This document shows positions 44,401 to 52,619 of a stretch of DNA of 64,000 nucleotides, in pieces; the stretch's first letter is position 1, and each line of letters starts with the position of its first letter. This DNA comes from Micromonospora chokoriensis (GTDB taxonomy: Bacteria; Actinomycetota; Actinomycetes; Mycobacteriales; Micromonosporaceae). Location of the stretch: the NCBI RefSeq assembly GCF_000718555.1, contig NZ_JOAN01000005.1:124001-188000 (forward strand). Direction: 5' to 3'. A program made the position numbers and the translations under genes. The notes below the pieces were generated by a model that was not told where the DNA came from, did no database searches, and saw only the letters and a list, made by a program, of their open reading frames with translations.

Positions 44401-44588
44401 CCTACCCGCTCAGTCGCGACCAGGCGCGGTTCGACCGGCTCAAGGCGAACTTGGTGCGATACCGGCTCGCTTTCGGTCAGCCGCGACAGGAAGACCTGCT
44501 CCTTCTTCTGCAACGGCAGCCGATCGGCGAAACCGATGTGCCTGAGGTCCTCGATCTACGGCCCAAGCCTGACGGAAACCAGCCGTAA
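41496..44588 (+). CDS. Large SF2 (SNF2/DEAD-like) helicase of the defence-like module
   Basis: 1030 residues; ATGA overlap with the PLD gene. Motif I is VADETGLGKSVVARG (residues 39-53), motif II LIILDEFQRF (DEFQ near 267) and motif III VLLLSATPYKPF (near 300). The C-terminal RecA lobe has VATTSAGQEGIDFHQWCSAVVHW followed by DFEQREGRVHRFGG (motif VI, near 898). The 220 residues between motifs I and II and the 570 between III and the C-terminal lobe are much longer than in standard helicases and hold family-specific helical inserts. It is probably an ATP-driven translocase on duplex nucleic acid feeding the PLD nuclease. It ends 150 bases before CRISPR array 2. No DUF1998 or methylase partner is next to it, unlike DISARM. 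Confidence 0.88.
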   Translation: MSRYDAGLVMAGLKDFQRATVAHVIDRYFGVDPTRRFLVADETGLGKSVVARGVIAQTLQRLQDDDSIERVDVIYVCSNQDVARQNIGRLKVTPDETVMLSSRLTLLAKHTDKLNAATGAAGKPINLVAFTPGTSFDQGWRTGTAEERALLFLILEQAGSWNGWRTRAALRALQAGVANPERFEDQCDRLWENLGRKLDPTITGEFLRQAQQRGLLDRFNGLLDGIGRRSALPDALRENARRLTGDLRTALATAGVEVLEPDLIILDEFQRFRELLDPNGGEGAELARHLFDYRDARVLLLSATPYKPFTFAEEAAAGEDHYSDFRQVLRFLNDDVSWHADVTKAFEAYREALVRGEPCADLRGWLRDLLLPVMCRTERPLLGQDGMLREHITLADDLNPQDVRSYVAMRKIAKSVGAPMTVEYWKSAPYFLNFLDGYQLGTKVRAALDDQADSEIPALLATAQLLDAGTIRRREPVDFGNGRLRQLAADTVDRGWWQLLWLPPSLPYHALREPFATAADDGITKRLLFSSWNATPTAVAGLLSYEAERRLGAAGEGHRHLDYRLEHGRPAAMSILALFWPHPALAELCDPLALARQRPDDIASLDAFEQDIQELLRAHTSAGASSDAAGPAEPWELIFQWPGADPGIEDPAAALGSSADEGPATGLDGHVARARELSHHAVYPTEDQLDGLIDSVTAIGLHGPGNVAWRALSRLIEPGSQVTPSGHWRAAALLANGLRSLFNRPESAQLLDHLTMGKVYWQAVLRYCAAGGLQAVLDEHLHTLRSAASDTLLDDDELWKIADEARQAMASRQSTYEAFDPHHPQRPIKLPGRFALRYGGRGEEQSQIDRKVVVRRSFNSPFWPFIVATTSAGQEGIDFHQWCSAVVHWNTPANPVDFEQREGRVHRFGGHAVRRNVAAAHRGDALRSSEPDVWKALYDAARAESGELGDFAPYWVFPGEAKVERHVLPYPLSRDQARFDRLKANLVRYRLAFGQPRQEDLLLLLQRQPIGETDVPEVLDLRPKPDGNQP

Positions 44589-44742
44589 GGCAACTGGCCG
44601 ACGACGCGAGCCGATGATTAGGCTGAAGCCGAGGATGCTTGGCGTGTTCAGCAACCGTCGACACCGAGACGAGGGGAACGATCCTACAATCCAAAATGGA
44701 TGAAACCGTAGAGTTGATCTCAAAAGCCGCAGGTCAAGAAGT
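44589..44742 (+). promoter_or_regulatory. Leader of CRISPR array 2
   Basis: The last 45 bases before the first repeat match the array 1 leader: GATGAAA(A)CCG, AG(T)TGATCTC and GC(C)GCAGGTCAAGAAGT. Farther upstream the match fades, so this leader may be shortened by the helicase gene end. Confidence 0.6.
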
Positions 44743-45233
44743 CTGCTCCCCGCGCACGCGGGGATGATCCGCGCGCCGACAAGTGGGGCGTGGCGTACGC
44801 CGACTGCTCCCCGCGCACGGGGGTGATCCCTGGGTGCGCAGCACCGCCGCGTATTCCCGCGGCCGCTCCCCGCGCACGCGGGGGTGATCCCACGATGTAG
44901 AGCCGGTCGCGCCACTGCAGGGCCTGCTCCCCGCGCACGCGGGGGTGATCCATCCATGAGGTTGTCGAACACAGTGACCTCGGGCTGATCCCCGCGCATA
45001 CAGGGTGATCGATGTTGGCACAGGGCGGCCAGCGTGTCCCGAGCCTGCTCCACGCGCACGCGGGGGTGATCCACGTCTGCAGCTCGGAGCTATCGACGTC
45101 GGCTGTTCGCCACGCACGCGGCGTTGTCCCACACCGGAGGCAGCTTGATCGACGGACTCTCGGGGAAAACTCCTCGGGAATGTGCTCAGCCTTGGGCCTA
45201 TGCGCCTGCTCCTCGCGTAACCAGGGCTAATCC
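44743..45233 (+). CRISPR. CRISPR array 2, short and decaying, about 8 repeats
   Basis: The first repeat is CTGCT, core CCCCGCGCACGCGGGG, then ATGATCC. Later repeats drop bases (CCCCGCGCACGGGGG) or carry many substitutions, and the sixth to eighth are barely recognisable (for example CTGTTCGCCACGCACGCGG). Spacing stays near 60 bases for most. The interval before the last repeat is about 75 bases. Extensive decay after so few units suggests that the array stopped acquiring spacers long ago. Confidence 0.93.
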
Positions 45234-45519
45234 CCTCGCCACCACACCGTGAGCAGCTCGATGTCCAAATGCGCTCTATTCCAGGTTGTTCGGGCGGGTC
45301 GCACAGCAGGTCCGTTCGATTGGTGCAACTCGGTGATCTGGTTCCGTGCGGAGCAGACACAAGCCTTTCTCCCAGATCCGGGGGCTGTCCTAGTCCACCT
45401 CGGCCCGTCCTGCTAAGCCCCCACGGAGGAATGATCGGAGTTGTCACCATGCCGACAAACATCTTGGGCGACCAGCGTTGAGCGGACACTCTCGACCCTC
45501 TGCGAAGCAATGACGAGGC
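45234..45519. other. Non-coding gap between array 2 and cas3
   Basis: No repeat resembling the CRISPR unit and no supported coding frame. It likely holds the cas operon promoter. Confidence 0.4.
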
Positions 45520-45544
45520 GCTAGGGCAGAGTCGCTGCCCTAGC
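45520..45544 (+). promoter_or_regulatory. 10-bp hairpin or operator 36 bases before cas3
   Basis: GCTAGGGCAG and its complement enclose AGTCG. Being within the 5' untranslated region, it could be a repressor site, a terminator of upstream transcription or an RNA element controlling the cas operon. Confidence 0.5.
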
Positions 45545-45579
45545 CGTGCCGACTGAAATGGAAAGTGGAGCAAAGCTGA

Positions 45580-48048
45580 GTGACGGGTGTGGTGTCGGAT
45601 CCTGAGCGAGTCGACGTTCGAGTCTTCTGGGGAAAGGCTGGTGCCGCGAAGCAGGGCGAGGAGACCATCCCGCACCCTCTGATCTGCCACACCATCGATA
45701 CCGCCGCCGTCGCCGAGTTGCTCTACGAGCGGTTGCTCAGCTCCGCGAGTCGGCGGGAACTTGATGCAGCCTTCGAACCGCTCGGCGGTACCACGGCTCA
45801 GTGGGTAGCTCTGCTGTGCGGCCTGCATGACCTGGGGAAGCTGTCACCCGCGTTCCAGGCGCTCCGTGCGGACGTGGCAGCAAGGCTGCTTCCGCCTGAG
45901 GCTGTGCAGGAGACTGACAGGTTGGGTCGTCTGCGCAGCGGCTCCAGGCGCACGGACACTTTTCACGGCATCCTGACCGCATTCCACATCCGCCGCCTGC
46001 TCCAAGGCTGGGGTGCGAAGCCCGGCACGGCCCGCGTTCTTGCTCAGGTTCTCGGCGGCCACCACGGCGCCTTCTTCTCTGACCAGGTCCTCCGTGACGT
46101 CGAAGCGGCCGTCTTCGATCACGGCGGACATCGGTGGGCCGGTTGGGCTGAAGAGTTGTTTTGCCACACAGCATCGCTGCTGGGGCTTCCTGATCCCCGT
46201 ACCGTCGCATGGGCGGACGTGACGCTCGGGACGGGCGCTGCGGTCGCGCTGGCCGGATTAACGACGGTGAGCGACTGGATCGCGTCCGGTTCCATCAGCA
46301 AGGCGACCCACGCCGGCGGTGGTGTCGACATGAGGGCATATGTTCAGCTGTCGCGGGACCGTGCGGTCGAGCAGGTCGTTGATCGGCTCGGATGGTCGGC
46401 ATGGGCACCAGTCGAAGATCTCAGCTTCCAGTACCTGTTCGGCCAGCAGCCTCGGCCGTTGCAGAGGGCTGTCGAAGACAGGCTCGTCACCAAGTCTCGA
46501 CCGGGCATCCTCGTCGTTGAGGCGCCTACCGGTGATGGCAAGACACGGACTGCATTGCAGTCGGCCATCAGCCTGATCCATGAACTCCGGTTGGCCGGCT
46601 TCTTCGTCGCGATGCCGACGCGAGCGACGAGCAACCAGATGTTCGATGAGGTCGACGACCTGGTGAAGAAGCTCGACCAGACTCTGTCGGTCAAGCTCCT
46701 GCATGGCACGGCTGGCGAGTACCTGGCCGACCGCCGGGTCCGGGCCGCGCGGAGCGAGGCGGTCAGCCCGGAGAACATCGGCACCGACGACCCCGCCGGC
46801 AGCCAGGACCTGGCGGTCCAGGAATGGTTCACCCGGCTTCGGGCTCTCCTCGCCCCGCTTGCCGTGGGCACCATCGATCGGGTGCTGCAGGGCGGTATCC
46901 GCTCCCCATGGGCGCCGGTTCCCCTGGTCGGCCTGTCCAACAGGGTGCTGATCGTCGACGAGGTGCACGGATACCAGGTCTACATGTCGACGATCCTGGA
47001 TCGTCTGCTGCAATGGTTGGGCTGGCTCGGTGTGCCTGTGATCTTGCTGTCGGCGACCCTTCCCCGACTTCGCCGCGAAGAGTTGCTCCGCAGCTGGTAT
47101 GCCGGTGTCCGCCATTGCCGTCCGGACCAGGCCGAGCTCGATCTGCCACCGCTCGCCTACCCGCACGCTGTGTGGGTGGATGAGACCGGCACCCCGGATG
47201 TCATCCACGCCGAGGCGTCGAGCGCTAACGCCGCCCGCGACGTCGACCTGCTGCACCTTCCAGACGACGATCTCGCAGGCTGGGCGTTGGAGCAGGCCGG
47301 CAGAGGGCACGCTGTCGCGGTAATCCACAACCTCGTACGACGCGTCGATCACACCGTGGCGTTGTTGGAAACCGCAGCGGCAGCGCTGCCCGAGCGCGAC
47401 CGGCCGCGAATCGTCTCGATCACCGGCCAACTGTCGACAGCAGCACGCGCCGATGTCGAAATGGAGCTGCGGCGGATTGTTGGCCGGGATGGTCAACGTG
47501 CCGGTCGTGCTGGGTACATCGTCGTCGGTACTCAGGTTCTCGAGCAGAGTTTGGACCTCGACTTCGATTCGATGGCCAGTGACCTAGCTCCCGTTGACAG
47601 CCTGATCCAGCGCGCCGGGCGGCTGCACCGCTTCCGACCGAGCGATCCGCTCGCTCCACCTGTTCTCGTACTGATCGGGGTCACCGACAAGGCTTCGGGG
47701 CCGGATTGGCCCAGCTACACGGTCTTGATCTATCAGGACATGGTCCTGCTGCGCACCTGGGCCCTGCTGCGCGAGCGACGGCGCCTGCGGATGCCGGACG
47801 ATGTGCCCAAACTCGTCGATGCCGTCTACTCAGATCCCGACACCATCACGTATCCCCCGGCGTGGAAAGCGCGATGGCACGTGGCACAAGACAAGCTCGA
47901 CGCCGCAAGGGAAGTTGAGCGGAAGCTCGCGACGGCGCTCTATCTACCGCCCCCGACTAAGCCCGGCGCGGTCCTCGATCTGACGAGACACCCGAGGTAC
48001 ACCGGCCAGACCCGGAAGCCCGACGGGCGCGGGCGGCGTAATGGCTGA
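45580..48048 (+). CDS. cas3: CRISPR-associated helicase/nuclease Cas3 (type I-E)
   Basis: 822 residues from a GTG after GTGGAG. An N-terminal HD nuclease domain has HPLICHTIDTAA, LLCGLHDLGKLSPAF (HD, residues 83-84) and QVLGGHHGAFF. The helicase follows: motif I EAPTGDGKTRTAL (near residue 317), motif II LIVDEVHGYQVYM, motif III LLSATLPR, and VLEQSLDLDFDSMASDLAPVDSLIQRAGRLHRF for motifs V/VI. Length and domain order are standard for type I-E. It is recruited by Cascade to unwind and degrade DNA with the crRNA target. All motifs appear intact. Its stop overlaps the next small gene. Confidence 0.95.
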   Translation: MTGVVSDPERVDVRVFWGKAGAAKQGEETIPHPLICHTIDTAAVAELLYERLLSSASRRELDAAFEPLGGTTAQWVALLCGLHDLGKLSPAFQALRADVAARLLPPEAVQETDRLGRLRSGSRRTDTFHGILTAFHIRRLLQGWGAKPGTARVLAQVLGGHHGAFFSDQVLRDVEAAVFDHGGHRWAGWAEELFCHTASLLGLPDPRTVAWADVTLGTGAAVALAGLTTVSDWIASGSISKATHAGGGVDMRAYVQLSRDRAVEQVVDRLGWSAWAPVEDLSFQYLFGQQPRPLQRAVEDRLVTKSRPGILVVEAPTGDGKTRTALQSAISLIHELRLAGFFVAMPTRATSNQMFDEVDDLVKKLDQTLSVKLLHGTAGEYLADRRVRAARSEAVSPENIGTDDPAGSQDLAVQEWFTRLRALLAPLAVGTIDRVLQGGIRSPWAPVPLVGLSNRVLIVDEVHGYQVYMSTILDRLLQWLGWLGVPVILLSATLPRLRREELLRSWYAGVRHCRPDQAELDLPPLAYPHAVWVDETGTPDVIHAEASSANAARDVDLLHLPDDDLAGWALEQAGRGHAVAVIHNLVRRVDHTVALLETAAAALPERDRPRIVSITGQLSTAARADVEMELRRIVGRDGQRAGRAGYIVVGTQVLEQSLDLDFDSMASDLAPVDSLIQRAGRLHRFRPSDPLAPPVLVLIGVTDKASGPDWPSYTVLIYQDMVLLRTWALLRERRRLRMPDDVPKLVDAVYSDPDTITYPPAWKARWHVAQDKLDAAREVERKLATALYLPPPTKPGAVLDLTRHPRYTGQTRKPDGRGRRNG

Positions 48049-48439
48049 TTTCGGAGGCGCCTTCTTCCTCGACGACTGGGTCGACGTGGTCGTGCTACGT
48101 ACCCTGGACGGTCACACGGTTCCTGTATCCGGGAGCATCCTAGTTGATCTCTGCGACGAGGAACCACCAGGACCGGATCTGCTGTCTGAGTTGATGGATT
48201 CCACGGTGCGGGTGACCGCGGGTGAAGGATGCTCCCTCTTCGTCCGCGACAGCCTCCGCGCGATTCCGGTACCGGCGCTCTTCGCCGCGTCGCCATGGCT
48301 TGCTGCTTCCCGACCAGTGATCGTGCGAGACGGCAACGGGCTCGCTGGCGGCCTGTTAGTGCGGTACTCCGATGCCACCGGCCTTCGCATCGCCGACCCC
48401 GAGGCCGACCGTGACGTCAACCAAGATCAGGACGGATGA
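48041..48439 (+). CDS. Unknown small protein between cas3 and cas8e
   Basis: 132 residues; the ATG lies inside the last codons of cas3, an 8-base overlap, and the stop is 3 bases before cas8e, so it is embedded in the operon. The opening MADFGGAFFLDDWVDVVVLR and later GEGCSLFVRDSLRAIPVPALF suggest a compact alpha/beta fold. The tail is acidic (ADPEADRDVNQDQDG). It is not cas1, cas2, a Cas3 fragment or any type I-E subunit I know. Standard type I-E operons have cas3 and cas8e adjacent. It may be an accessory modulator of Cas3 or Cascade, or an anti-leakiness factor; the sequence alone does not say. Confidence 0.75.
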   Translation: MADFGGAFFLDDWVDVVVLRTLDGHTVPVSGSILVDLCDEEPPGPDLLSELMDSTVRVTAGEGCSLFVRDSLRAIPVPALFAASPWLAASRPVIVRDGNGLAGGLLVRYSDATGLRIADPEADRDVNQDQDG

Positions 48440-48442
48440 ACC

Positions 48443-50062
48443 ATGCGTTTCAACCTGGCCGAGGAGCCCTGGCTTCCGGTCGTCTGGCTGGACAGCACAA
48501 GCGAAGCCGACGACCATCCTGACGAGGTGGATCTCGTCACGCTGTTGACGAAGGCTCACCTGATCCGGCGAATCCTCGGGCACACGCCACCGATGACGGC
48601 GGCCCTTCACCGGCTGGTCCTGGCCCTGATGCACCGCGTCTATGGGCCGGTCGGCGAGGAGGAGTGGGGTGCCCTCTGGCAAGCCGAGCAGCTGCCGTCC
48701 CCCACCCAATCCCGAGGTGGCGCAGGGCAGCGCTTCCAAACCCGATGGTTCGAGTTGTTCGACAGTGAGCGTCCGTTCTTCCAGTGTCCCGCTGTGGCCG
48801 AGGTGACCCCCGCCAGTGCGGCGAAGCTGGTGCCGTATCTGGCCGTTGGCAATAACACGACGCTCTTCGACCACACCACCGCAACCGATGAAGTACGCCT
48901 GTCACCCGCGGAGGCAGCCCGCTGGCTGGTCACCCTGCAGGCGTATGACCCGGGCGGGATGAAGACGCCGTACGCCAAAGACAAGTCTTCACAGGTCGCA
49001 CCTGCCAACGGCATGGGCCTGGTCCTGGTAGAGGGCAGCAATCTCAAGGAGACCTTGCTGCTCAACCTCATGCCCTACCTCCCAGGCGAAGAGATGCCGC
49101 GCAACACCGGTGCCGACGACCGACCCGTCTGGGAAGCCGATCCACCCCGACCTGAGCCAGACAAACGACACCCCAAGGGCTGGACCGACCTGCTCACCTG
49201 GCCCAGCCGACGCGTTTGGCTGGTGCCTCGGCAGTACGACGGGATCATGTACGTGGATCGAGTCGTCATCACCCCAGGAACCCGACTCTCCGGCGACCCG
49301 GAAGACAACGAATGGATGGCAGCACACCGGCGTGCAAGAACACGTCAAGGGCGCAGCACTAAGGAAAAGGTAAGCAAGCCGACTTATGGTCCGTGGTACC
49401 CGATGCGCCTACAGGAGCACCGCGGCGTGTGGCGATTCAGCCAGGAACTTCTCCTCGCCCCGATCGGCGGAGAGGAGCGGCACTGGCAGCGACCACCGAC
49501 CCTCGACCACATCGCGAGCATGGCCGCAGGCGGCTACATCGCCACGGACGCTGTCTACACCCTCAGAATTTTCGGCCAGCAGCTCGACAGCAAGGGGTCG
49601 GTCATCCAGCAGGCATTGGAGGAGACAGTCGCGGCGCCGGTCGCACTGCTGCGGGCAGACTTCAAAGTCGCCGGCCCAGTCATCGGCTACAGCATCGAGC
49701 TTGCCAACCTCGTCGGCAGCGCGTTGACGCAAATGGAACGCGACCATCGGGCCCAATTCCGCGCTGCCGCCTCATCTAGCTTGGACCTCGCGTACTGGCC
49801 ACGCTTGTCCCGGCCCTTCGATAGCTTTCTTCAAGCGATTGCCGTTGGACTTCAGACCGGTACGAGTTTGACCCGAGCCACACAGGCCTGGGCCAGCGCC
49901 ATTCGGCAAATCGCGAGTCAGGCCGCAGTCCGGTGGGCCGAGGGTTCTCCGCGGCAGGGCCGCAACCTTGAGGTCGCCGGCGAGTGCTACGGGCGGTTCA
50001 CCGATCAGCTCGACGACGAACTCAGGGCGTACCGCGGACACCTCGCCGGCTTCATCGACTAG
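48443..50062 (+). CDS. cas8e: Cascade large subunit Cas8e (Cse1/CasA)
   Basis: 539 residues, close to the usual 500-550. The start MRFNLAEEPWLPVVWLDS is the classic Cse1 opening. LVTLLTKAHLIRRILGHTPPMTAALHRLVLALMHRVYG and the C-terminal helical bundle (FTDQLDDELRAYRGHLAGF) fit the family. It recognises the PAM and is the Cascade surface that binds Cas3. No frameshift or loss is apparent. The gene is separated from the next by 11 bases including an AGGAGA site. Confidence 0.93.
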   Translation: MRFNLAEEPWLPVVWLDSTSEADDHPDEVDLVTLLTKAHLIRRILGHTPPMTAALHRLVLALMHRVYGPVGEEEWGALWQAEQLPSPTQSRGGAGQRFQTRWFELFDSERPFFQCPAVAEVTPASAAKLVPYLAVGNNTTLFDHTTATDEVRLSPAEAARWLVTLQAYDPGGMKTPYAKDKSSQVAPANGMGLVLVEGSNLKETLLLNLMPYLPGEEMPRNTGADDRPVWEADPPRPEPDKRHPKGWTDLLTWPSRRVWLVPRQYDGIMYVDRVVITPGTRLSGDPEDNEWMAAHRRARTRQGRSTKEKVSKPTYGPWYPMRLQEHRGVWRFSQELLLAPIGGEERHWQRPPTLDHIASMAAGGYIATDAVYTLRIFGQQLDSKGSVIQQALEETVAAPVALLRADFKVAGPVIGYSIELANLVGSALTQMERDHRAQFRAAASSSLDLAYWPRLSRPFDSFLQAIAVGLQTGTSLTRATQAWASAIRQIASQAAVRWAEGSPRQGRNLEVAGECYGRFTDQLDDELRAYRGHLAGFID

Positions 50063-50073
50063 GAGACAGCACG

Positions 50074-50679
50074 ATGGACTCCAACTTCACCGTTGTCCAA
50101 CGGCGGGAAGCTTTCATCCGCCACCTCTACCGACTGCACTACGCCGTCACCTCGGGCAACCCCCACCTATCGGGGGAAGCTCGTCAGACGCTAGCCCGGC
50201 TTCGTCGGTCCTTCGCCGGCCAGCAGCAGGAAGTCGAAGCCTACGACGTCGTCTTCCCGCACGAGCCGCCGCTTCGCGAACAGGACCTCTGGCTGCTGGT
50301 CGCCGGCCTGTTCGCGCTGCATCCGCACGGCAACACCGTTCGAGGGAGGAGCCTCGGCACCGCGATGCAGGAACTCGTCGAGAAGCGCCCCTCAGCGGCG
50401 CGCCGGTTCACTCAGCTGCTGTCAGTCGAACCGGCAGCGATGCCGCACTATCTGCGACAGGCCGTCCAGCTCCTGCGCTCCGCCGACGTCTCCATCGACT
50501 ACCTGCGCCTGCTCAACGACCTGGCTGCGATGCGGCCATCCCGCGAAGAAACCCACCGCATTCGACTCAACTGGGCACGGGACTACCACAAACCGAAGCG
50601 CCGGCCCAGGGCCGGGCAGACCTCAACGACCGAACCAGAACCGACCGCAGACGCCACTGCGGAGCCGATCGATGCCTAA
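50074..50679 (+). CDS. cse2: Cascade small subunit Cse2 (CasB)
   Basis: 201 residues; AGGAGA precedes the ATG. The helical pattern EAFIRHLYRLHYAVTSGNPHLSGEARQTLARLRRSF and RRFTQLLSVEPAAMPHYLRQAVQLLRS, then VSIDYLRLLNDLAAM, matches Cse2, which binds the target and non-target strands along the Cascade belly. WARDYHKPK resembles the conserved C-terminal ending of the family. The final 25 residues are Pro/Thr/Glu-rich and probably disordered. Confidence 0.93.
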   Translation: MDSNFTVVQRREAFIRHLYRLHYAVTSGNPHLSGEARQTLARLRRSFAGQQQEVEAYDVVFPHEPPLREQDLWLLVAGLFALHPHGNTVRGRSLGTAMQELVEKRPSAARRFTQLLSVEPAAMPHYLRQAVQLLRSADVSIDYLRLLNDLAAMRPSREETHRIRLNWARDYHKPKRRPRAGQTSTTEPEPTADATAEPIDA

Positions 50680-50691
50680 CCAGGAGAAATA

Positions 50692-51864
50692 GTGATCATC
50701 GAGTTGCACCTGTTGCAGTCCTTCCCGGTCAGCAACCTCAACCGTGACGACGTCGGCCAGCCCAAGACCGCCACCTTCGGCGGTCAGTTGCGAGGCCGCA
50801 TCTCCAGCCAATCGCTGAAGCGTTCGGCACGGCTGCTCTTTCAGCGCCACGGGCTCGAGGCCGGCGAGACCGGAGTCCGCACCAAGCGACTCGTGGCGAG
50901 TACCGCCGCCCTGCTCGAAGAGCGCGGCCGCAACCGTGACGAGGCAGTCGGCGTTGCCTCATCGGCGCTGCTGGCCCTTGGCTTGGGGCTTGACAAGCGC
51001 CGACCCGCACTCACCGAGTACCTGCTCTTCGTCGGTAACGACGCTGTGGGTCTACTCGCCGACTACTGCGAGCGTGACTGGGGCCCACTGGCCGCCGACG
51101 CGGCGGCCCGGGCAAAAGCCGCCGAGAAGAAGAAGGCTGACAGCTCGAAGGACGACTCGACCGAGGAAAAGAAGAGCAAAGTCAGGCCCGACAAGCCGAC
51201 ACTTGAGGCAGCAGCACGGATCCTCGACGCCAGCCGCGTCGTCGACGTAGCCCTCTTCGGACGCATGATTGCCGACAACAAGGACTTCAACGTCAACGCC
51301 GCGTCCCAGGTCGCACACGCCATCTCCACCCACGCAGTGGTCAATGAGTACGACTACTTCACGGCTGTCGACGACCTGCAACCCTCCGATGAGTCCGGCG
51401 CCGACATGATCGGCACCGTCGACTTCAACGCTGCCTGCTACTACCGGTACGCCAACCTTCACCTCGATCAGCTGAGCCATAACCTCCGTGGGGACACTGA
51501 CCTGATGGCACGGGCCACCCGGGCATGGTTGGACGCGTTCATCGACGCGGTGCCCAGTGGTAAGCAGAACTCGATGGCTGCCCTCACGCCGCCCGAGACG
51601 CTCCTGGTCGTGGTTCGTGACTCGGGCGCATGGAACCTGGCGAACGCCTTCCTCAAGCCGGTCTCCGAGAGCGACCTCATGGTGGCCTCCACCCGAGCGC
51701 TGCTAGGGCACTTCAATCGCATACGCCGCTTCTACGGGGAGGGCGGGATCCGCGCGATTGTCGCCGCCTCTGTTACCGCTGAACTGGACGGTCTCGCGGA
51801 AGGTGAGATCGCGCCTAGTCGGCACGAGCTGGTGTCGCGGGTCTTGGCCGCGACGAAGGCCTGA
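50692..51864 (+). CDS. cas7e: Cascade backbone subunit Cas7e (Cse4/CasC)
   Basis: 390 residues from a GTG after AGGAGA. The N-terminus IELHLLQSFPVSNLNRDDVGQPKTATFGGQLRGRISSQSLKRSARL is the diagnostic Cas7e signature, and FNVNAASQVAHAISTHAVVNEYDYFTAVDD and AACYYRYANLHLDQL follow as expected. Six copies coat the crRNA in Cascade. Near residues 136-165 there is a Lys/Asp/Ser/Glu-rich insert (AAEKKKADSSKDDSTEEKK), a flexible charged loop longer than in E. coli CasC but common in actinobacteria. Confidence 0.95.
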   Translation: MIIELHLLQSFPVSNLNRDDVGQPKTATFGGQLRGRISSQSLKRSARLLFQRHGLEAGETGVRTKRLVASTAALLEERGRNRDEAVGVASSALLALGLGLDKRRPALTEYLLFVGNDAVGLLADYCERDWGPLAADAAARAKAAEKKKADSSKDDSTEEKKSKVRPDKPTLEAAARILDASRVVDVALFGRMIADNKDFNVNAASQVAHAISTHAVVNEYDYFTAVDDLQPSDESGADMIGTVDFNAACYYRYANLHLDQLSHNLRGDTDLMARATRAWLDAFIDAVPSGKQNSMAALTPPETLLVVVRDSGAWNLANAFLKPVSESDLMVASTRALLGHFNRIRRFYGEGGIRAIVAASVTAELDGLAEGEIAPSRHELVSRVLAATKA

Positions 51865-51869
51865 CCAAC

Positions 51870-52619
51870 ATGGCCACCTATTCCCTGGCGCTCTGCCTCG
51901 ACGCGCCGATGCAATCCTGGGGATCCAAGTCTCGTGGCAGCATCCGCGACACCGGTCGGGAACCCAGCAAGTCAGGAGTAATCGGCTTGCTTGCTGCCGC
52001 TCTCGGGGTGTCCCGCGACGACACCGACGCGCTCGCCGAACTCAGCCGGCTACGGATGGGCACGAGAGTCGATCGGGAAGGCATCCTGGAGCGCGACTAT
52101 CACGTCACTTTGAATGTGCCCACAACCGCCGGAGGCGGGCATCGGACGGCGCTCAGCAACCGCTATTACCTCGCAGACGCGGTGTTCCTCGTGGTGCTTG
52201 AGGGCAATGACGACGCACAGCTCGGCCGCATCGAGGCGGCGCTAGGAGCACCGGTCTGGCCACTCTTCTTAGGCCGCCGAGCTTTCCCGCCGGCCCGACC
52301 GCTGATTCAAAATAGCGAAGGCGGGCAGATGTGCAGCGGGCTCGGCCTGATGCCGCAACCCATGGAGGCCGTGCTGGCCAACCACCCGTGGCTTGAGGAC
52401 CGCCCCGAGGTCCGCGAAGCCGAGCGCCGACGTACCGATCGGACTCCGCTGCGCACAGTAGTTGACTGCGACTCCCGCACACCCGGCGCCGAATTGCGGC
52501 TGGACGTTCCGCTCTCGTTCAAGCCGGAGGATCGTCGGTACGCCGCCCGCACCGTCCGGACCGGCTCCGTGTCGCTGACGGACGGGATGATCTCAGTGAA
52601 GGAATCTGCGTGTACCTGA
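51870..52619 (+). CDS. cas5e: Cascade subunit Cas5e (CasD)
   Basis: 249 residues. ATYSLALCLDAPMQSWGSKSRGSIRDTGREPSKSGVIGLLAAALG is the conserved Cas5e N-terminus (APMQSWG and PSKSGV...LLAAALG). WPLFLGRRAFPPARPL and the C-terminal VPLSFKPEDRRYAARTV are also typical. It holds the 5' handle of crRNA and caps the Cas7 filament. It overlaps cas6e by 10 bases. Confidence 0.95.
   Translation: MATYSLALCLDAPMQSWGSKSRGSIRDTGREPSKSGVIGLLAAALGVSRDDTDALAELSRLRMGTRVDREGILERDYHVTLNVPTTAGGGHRTALSNRYYLADAVFLVVLEGNDDAQLGRIEAALGAPVWPLFLGRRAFPPARPLIQNSEGGQMCSGLGLMPQPMEAVLANHPWLEDRPEVREAERRRTDRTPLRTVVDCDSRTPGAELRLDVPLSFKPEDRRYAARTVRTGSVSLTDGMISVKESACT

Noticed and set aside
37760..44588. Assignment of the module to DISARM
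   Set aside because: PLD and helicase are present but no DUF1998 (DrmB), no DrmA-type pair and no methylase in the operon; DUF6361 and DUF429 are not DISARM parts.
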